This document shows positions 7,376-8,451 of a stretch of 8,451 nt of DNA, piece by piece. Every line of letters begins with the position of its first letter. The first letter of the stretch is position 1. Both the position numbers and the translations under genes were made by a program. The notes beneath the pieces are model-generated. The model was not told where the DNA came from and searched no databases. It was given only the letters and a program-made list of their open reading frames with translations. Source of the stretch: an uncultured Verrucomicrobiota bacterium (lineage in GTDB: Bacteria; Verrucomicrobiota; Kiritimatiellia; RFP12; UBA1067); the NCBI GenBank assembly GCA_946631345.1, contig CAMPAA010000134.1, positions 1 through 8,451 of the forward strand. The letters run 5' to 3'.

Positions 7376-7609
7376 CTTGTCGGCGGGATGCGTTTCGACA
7401 CGGTTCAGTGCTGGCTTTCTTGTTCTTTGCACTTCGAGGTCGAGTTCCATGAAGCTTTCAGCGTCGGCAGGGGTAAAAACTTCGTCCGAACGCATCCCCA
7501 CCACATCCAGCTCGCTTTTTATGTTGCACACTTCGCAGTTGCGTTTGTTGAGCGCCATGATGCGACAGTTCAAGTCCTTCATGTAGAAGCACGCATCGGG
7601 AATCGCTGC
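7376..7609 (-). pseudogene. PAS-domain fragment of an AraC-type regulator (relic)
   Basis: On the minus strand an open frame (ATG at 7660, running left past the end of the DapA-like gene) contains a recognisable PAS domain: IPDACFYMKDLNCRIMALNK, then NCEVCNIKSE, VVGMRSDEVF and a closing PALNRVETHP. This pattern (PD-FF-KD, MALNRR, IGK-D-FP, NR-E) is the one I know from N-terminal PAS domains of AraC-family regulators in Verrucomicrobiota and Lentisphaerota. The similarity stops at about 7376, before the last PAS strands, and no helix-turn-helix part follows. The right end, near 7604-7615, runs into DNA that codes on the other strand for an oxidoreductase relic, so the native start is lost too. 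It is therefore truncated at both ends and almost surely not functional. Exact relic limits are approximate. Confidence 0.6.
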
Positions 7610-7610
7610 G

Positions 7611-7850
7611 ATGCCGGTTTCGTATCGTTCGCTCGTGCCTAAAAAGGGCGGGAACATCATTGCCGCAGGGCGTTGTCTTGGCGCGCCGGATTCGGTGGAT
7701 ACGTTCCGGCTGATCTGTCCGTGCTTCGTGACGGGACAGGCCGCCGGAACCGCCGCCGCGCTCGCGGTTAAGAATGATATCTCGCCGCGATGCCTTGATT
7801 TCGATTGTCTACATACTGCGCTGCGCTCCGCAGGCGTCTATATTGGATAG
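7611..7850 (+). pseudogene. C-terminal fragment of FAD-dependent oxidoreductase (relic)
   Basis: The last part of a PF12831-type FAD-dependent oxidoreductase is preserved, with its own TAG stop: SYRSLVPKKGGNIIAAGRC, then ICPCFVTGQAAGTAAALA. These match the family's C-terminal pattern (PYRSL-P, N-L-AGR, GQAAGTAAALA), which closes the FAD-binding fold. Full-length relatives have roughly 450-600 residues, so most of the protein, including the N-terminal GxGxxG, is missing. There is no ribosome site before the ATG at 7611. The remaining frame has no internal stop or frameshift, which suggests a fairly recent truncation. It touches the minus-strand PAS relic head to head. Confidence 0.75.
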
Positions 7851-7973
7851 GTCAGAGATATGCGTGGAAATTTTAGGGATAGCCAGCCCCTTGCGGTCGC
7901 TCCAGATGCCGTTTCGGAACGCTGATAGTGGTTGTCGGGCGTACTTTGGGCGAATTGCGGTAAAAACGGCAAA

Positions 7974-8022
7974 ACACAGTATCTTGTGGCATCGGAGTAA
8001 TGCGCACCACAAGATGTTGATA
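7974..8022. promoter_or_regulatory. Candidate tandem NrdR boxes upstream of nrdD
   Basis: ACACAGTATCTTGTGG (7974-7989) matches 13 of 16 positions of the published NrdR-box pattern acaCwAtATaTwGtgt. CCACAAGATGTTGATA (8007-8022) matches about 10 of 16. Their starts are 33 bp apart, close to three helical turns, the arrangement typical of NrdR site pairs ahead of ribonucleotide reductase genes. Position just upstream of an nrdD promoter fits. The second site is weak, and its left part is also the inverted arm of the first (ATCTTGTGG with CCACAAGAT), so a hairpin reading competes. Confidence 0.5.
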
Positions 8023-8029
8023 TTTTTTT
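7981..8029 (+). terminator. Possible hairpin plus T7 tract (alternative reading)
   Basis: ATCTTGTGG (7981-7989) and CCACAAGAT (8007-8015) form a perfect 9-bp inverted repeat with a 17-nt loop, in which CAT/ATG (7990-7992 with 8000-8002) can add an inner stem. T7 follows at 8023-8029. It could end transcription from the upstream cluster. The stem is AT-rich, the loop long and the T tract 7 nt away, so it would be weak. The same bases fit an operator pair better. Confidence 0.3.
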
Positions 8030-8039
8030 GAAATTCCGC

Positions 8040-8068
8040 TTGCATTTGGAGACGCGTTGTGGTATCTT
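8040..8068 (+). promoter_or_regulatory. nrdD promoter, sigma70-type
   Basis: TTGCAT (8040-8045) and TATCTT (8063-8068) are separated by exactly 17 bp, and TGG (8060-8062) adds an extended -10 element, as in the purA promoter. The predicted start near 8075 gives a leader of about 60 nt. The -10 element is embedded in GTATCTTGTAG (8062-8072), a near copy (10 of 11) of the right part of the upstream NrdR-like box, so repressor could also contact the promoter itself. Confidence 0.6.
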
Positions 8069-8135
8069 GTAGGGGCAAAGGGCAATAAGGCTCGCGAACG
8101 ATTTCACTAACGAATTAAAACAAGGAAAAAAGAGC

Positions 8136-8451
8136 ATGAACATTATCAAGCGCAGCGGCGAGGAGAAGGCGTTTGACCGTGGCAAGATCGCAAATGCGAT
8201 ACGCAAGGCGAACGAGACGGTGGAGGCGGCGGACAAGATGACCGACGCACGCATCGAGCGAATCGCCGAACAGATCGAGGAGTTCGCCGCCGCCCACGAC
8301 CGGGCGCTATCCGTCGAGGAGGTTCAGGATATCGTAGAGACGAAGATTCAGGAGGCGGGCGCGCACGCCGTAGCGAAGAACTACATCAAGTACCGTTTCA
8401 TCCAGGAGCTGAAGCGCCAGAAGAACACGACCGACGGCGAAATCCTTTCGC
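8136..8451 (+). CDS. nrdD: Anaerobic (class III) ribonucleoside-triphosphate reductase, N-terminus
   Basis: The visible 105 codons start at an ATG with AAGGA (8122-8126) 9 nt upstream and remain open to the right edge. They encode an ATP-cone allosteric domain: IIKRSGEEKAFDRGKIANAI (residues 3-22), an EEVQDIVETKI helix and YIKYRFIQELKRQK near 83-96. The following NTTDGEILS is the usual entry into the NrdD catalytic domain. NrdD reduces ribonucleoside triphosphates to dNTPs with a glycyl radical installed by the activase NrdG, and works only without oxygen; the ATP cone senses ATP/dATP. The glycyl-radical end and the active-site cysteines are outside the window. ATP cones also occur in NrdA, NrdJ and NrdR; the NTTD motif and the linker favour NrdD. 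It has its own promoter and candidate NrdR sites. Confidence 0.85.
   Translation, partial: MNIIKRSGEEKAFDRGKIANAIRKANETVEAADKMTDARIERIAEQIEEFAAAHDRALSVEEVQDIVETKIQEAGAHAVAKNYIKYRFIQELKRQKNTTDGEILS

Larger units (their letters stand above)
7318..8135. other. Gene-free degraded region and nrdD upstream region
   Basis: This 818-bp stretch has no intact gene. It contains, left to right, about 58 bp after the DapA-like stop with no convincing terminator, the two head-to-head relics, about 120 bp (7851-7973) in which I see nothing recognisable, and then the operator-like repeats, promoter and leader of nrdD. No transposase, terminal inverted repeats or att-like duplications were seen at the relic boundaries. 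Short open frames here are explained by the relics or look like chance. Confidence 0.6.

Noticed and set aside
7227..7642. Plus-strand open frames across the PAS relic
   Set aside because: The protein-like pattern is on the minus strand; the plus frames are shadows.
7774..8078. Small open frames on both strands between the FAD relic and nrdD
   Set aside because: They have no ribosome sites and no recognisable motifs, and they overlap the operator-like repeats.
7318..8135. Insertion sequence or integration site as cause of the relics
   Set aside because: No transposase, terminal inverted repeats, target duplications or tRNA gene could be found at the boundaries.

Overview
The window looks like a chromosomal segment of an anaerobic, GC-rich bacterium of the PVC group, most plausibly Verrucomicrobiota/Kiritimatiellota or Lentisphaerota. 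This is inferred from gene content only: a secreted protein with an autotransporter-associated beta-strand (PATR) repeat, a Tat-exported Gfo/Idh/MocA oxidoreductase, a relic of a PAS-domain regulator of the kind fused to AraC-type DNA-binding domains in these phyla, and the start of an oxygen-sensitive class III ribonucleotide reductase. No tRNA, rRNA, CRISPR array or transposase was seen.

Layout. (1) Positions 1-2314 hold the bulk of a large secreted, probably beta-helical surface protein whose N-terminus lies at or beyond the left edge. (2) Positions 2315-2472 are a dense regulatory intergenic region: a GC-rich hairpin starting right after the stop codon and followed by T5, overlapping dyads, and an extended -10 promoter for purA. 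(3) Positions 2473-7317 hold four tightly packed same-strand genes: purA (adenylosuccinate synthase), cdsA (phosphatidate cytidylyltransferase, ATGA overlap with purA), a Tat-signal Gfo/Idh/MocA oxidoreductase (11-bp gap, GTG start) and a signal-bearing DapA/NanA-family protein (2-bp gap). Two housekeeping genes therefore run directly into two exported, probably sugar-related accessory genes. (4) Positions 7318-8135 contain no intact gene. They hold two gene relics fused head to head: a minus-strand PAS-domain fragment and a plus-strand C-terminal fragment of an FAD-dependent oxidoreductase. The simplest reading is that a deletion removed the 5' parts of a divergent regulator/oxidoreductase pair. 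(5) Positions 7974-8135 are the control region of the next gene: a pair of NrdR-box-like sites, a well-formed sigma70-type promoter and a leader. (6) Positions 8136-8451 are the ATP-cone N-terminus of nrdD, cut by the right edge.

Functional reading. purA makes adenylosuccinate for AMP synthesis, cdsA makes CDP-diacylglycerol for phospholipids, and nrdD makes dNTP precursors without oxygen. The Gfo/Idh and DapA-like pair, with the relics beside them, looks like the remains of a carbohydrate or sugar-acid utilisation locus. The DapA-like protein keeps the Schiff-base lysine but has lost most other residues of dihydrodipicolinate synthase, so it should not be called DapA. The most noteworthy points are the candidate NrdR operator pair, the head-to-head relic junction, the atypical exported DapA-family enzyme, the purA upstream dyads and the variant CdsA signature. 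I did not find strong evidence for a wholly new defence or mobile system here.
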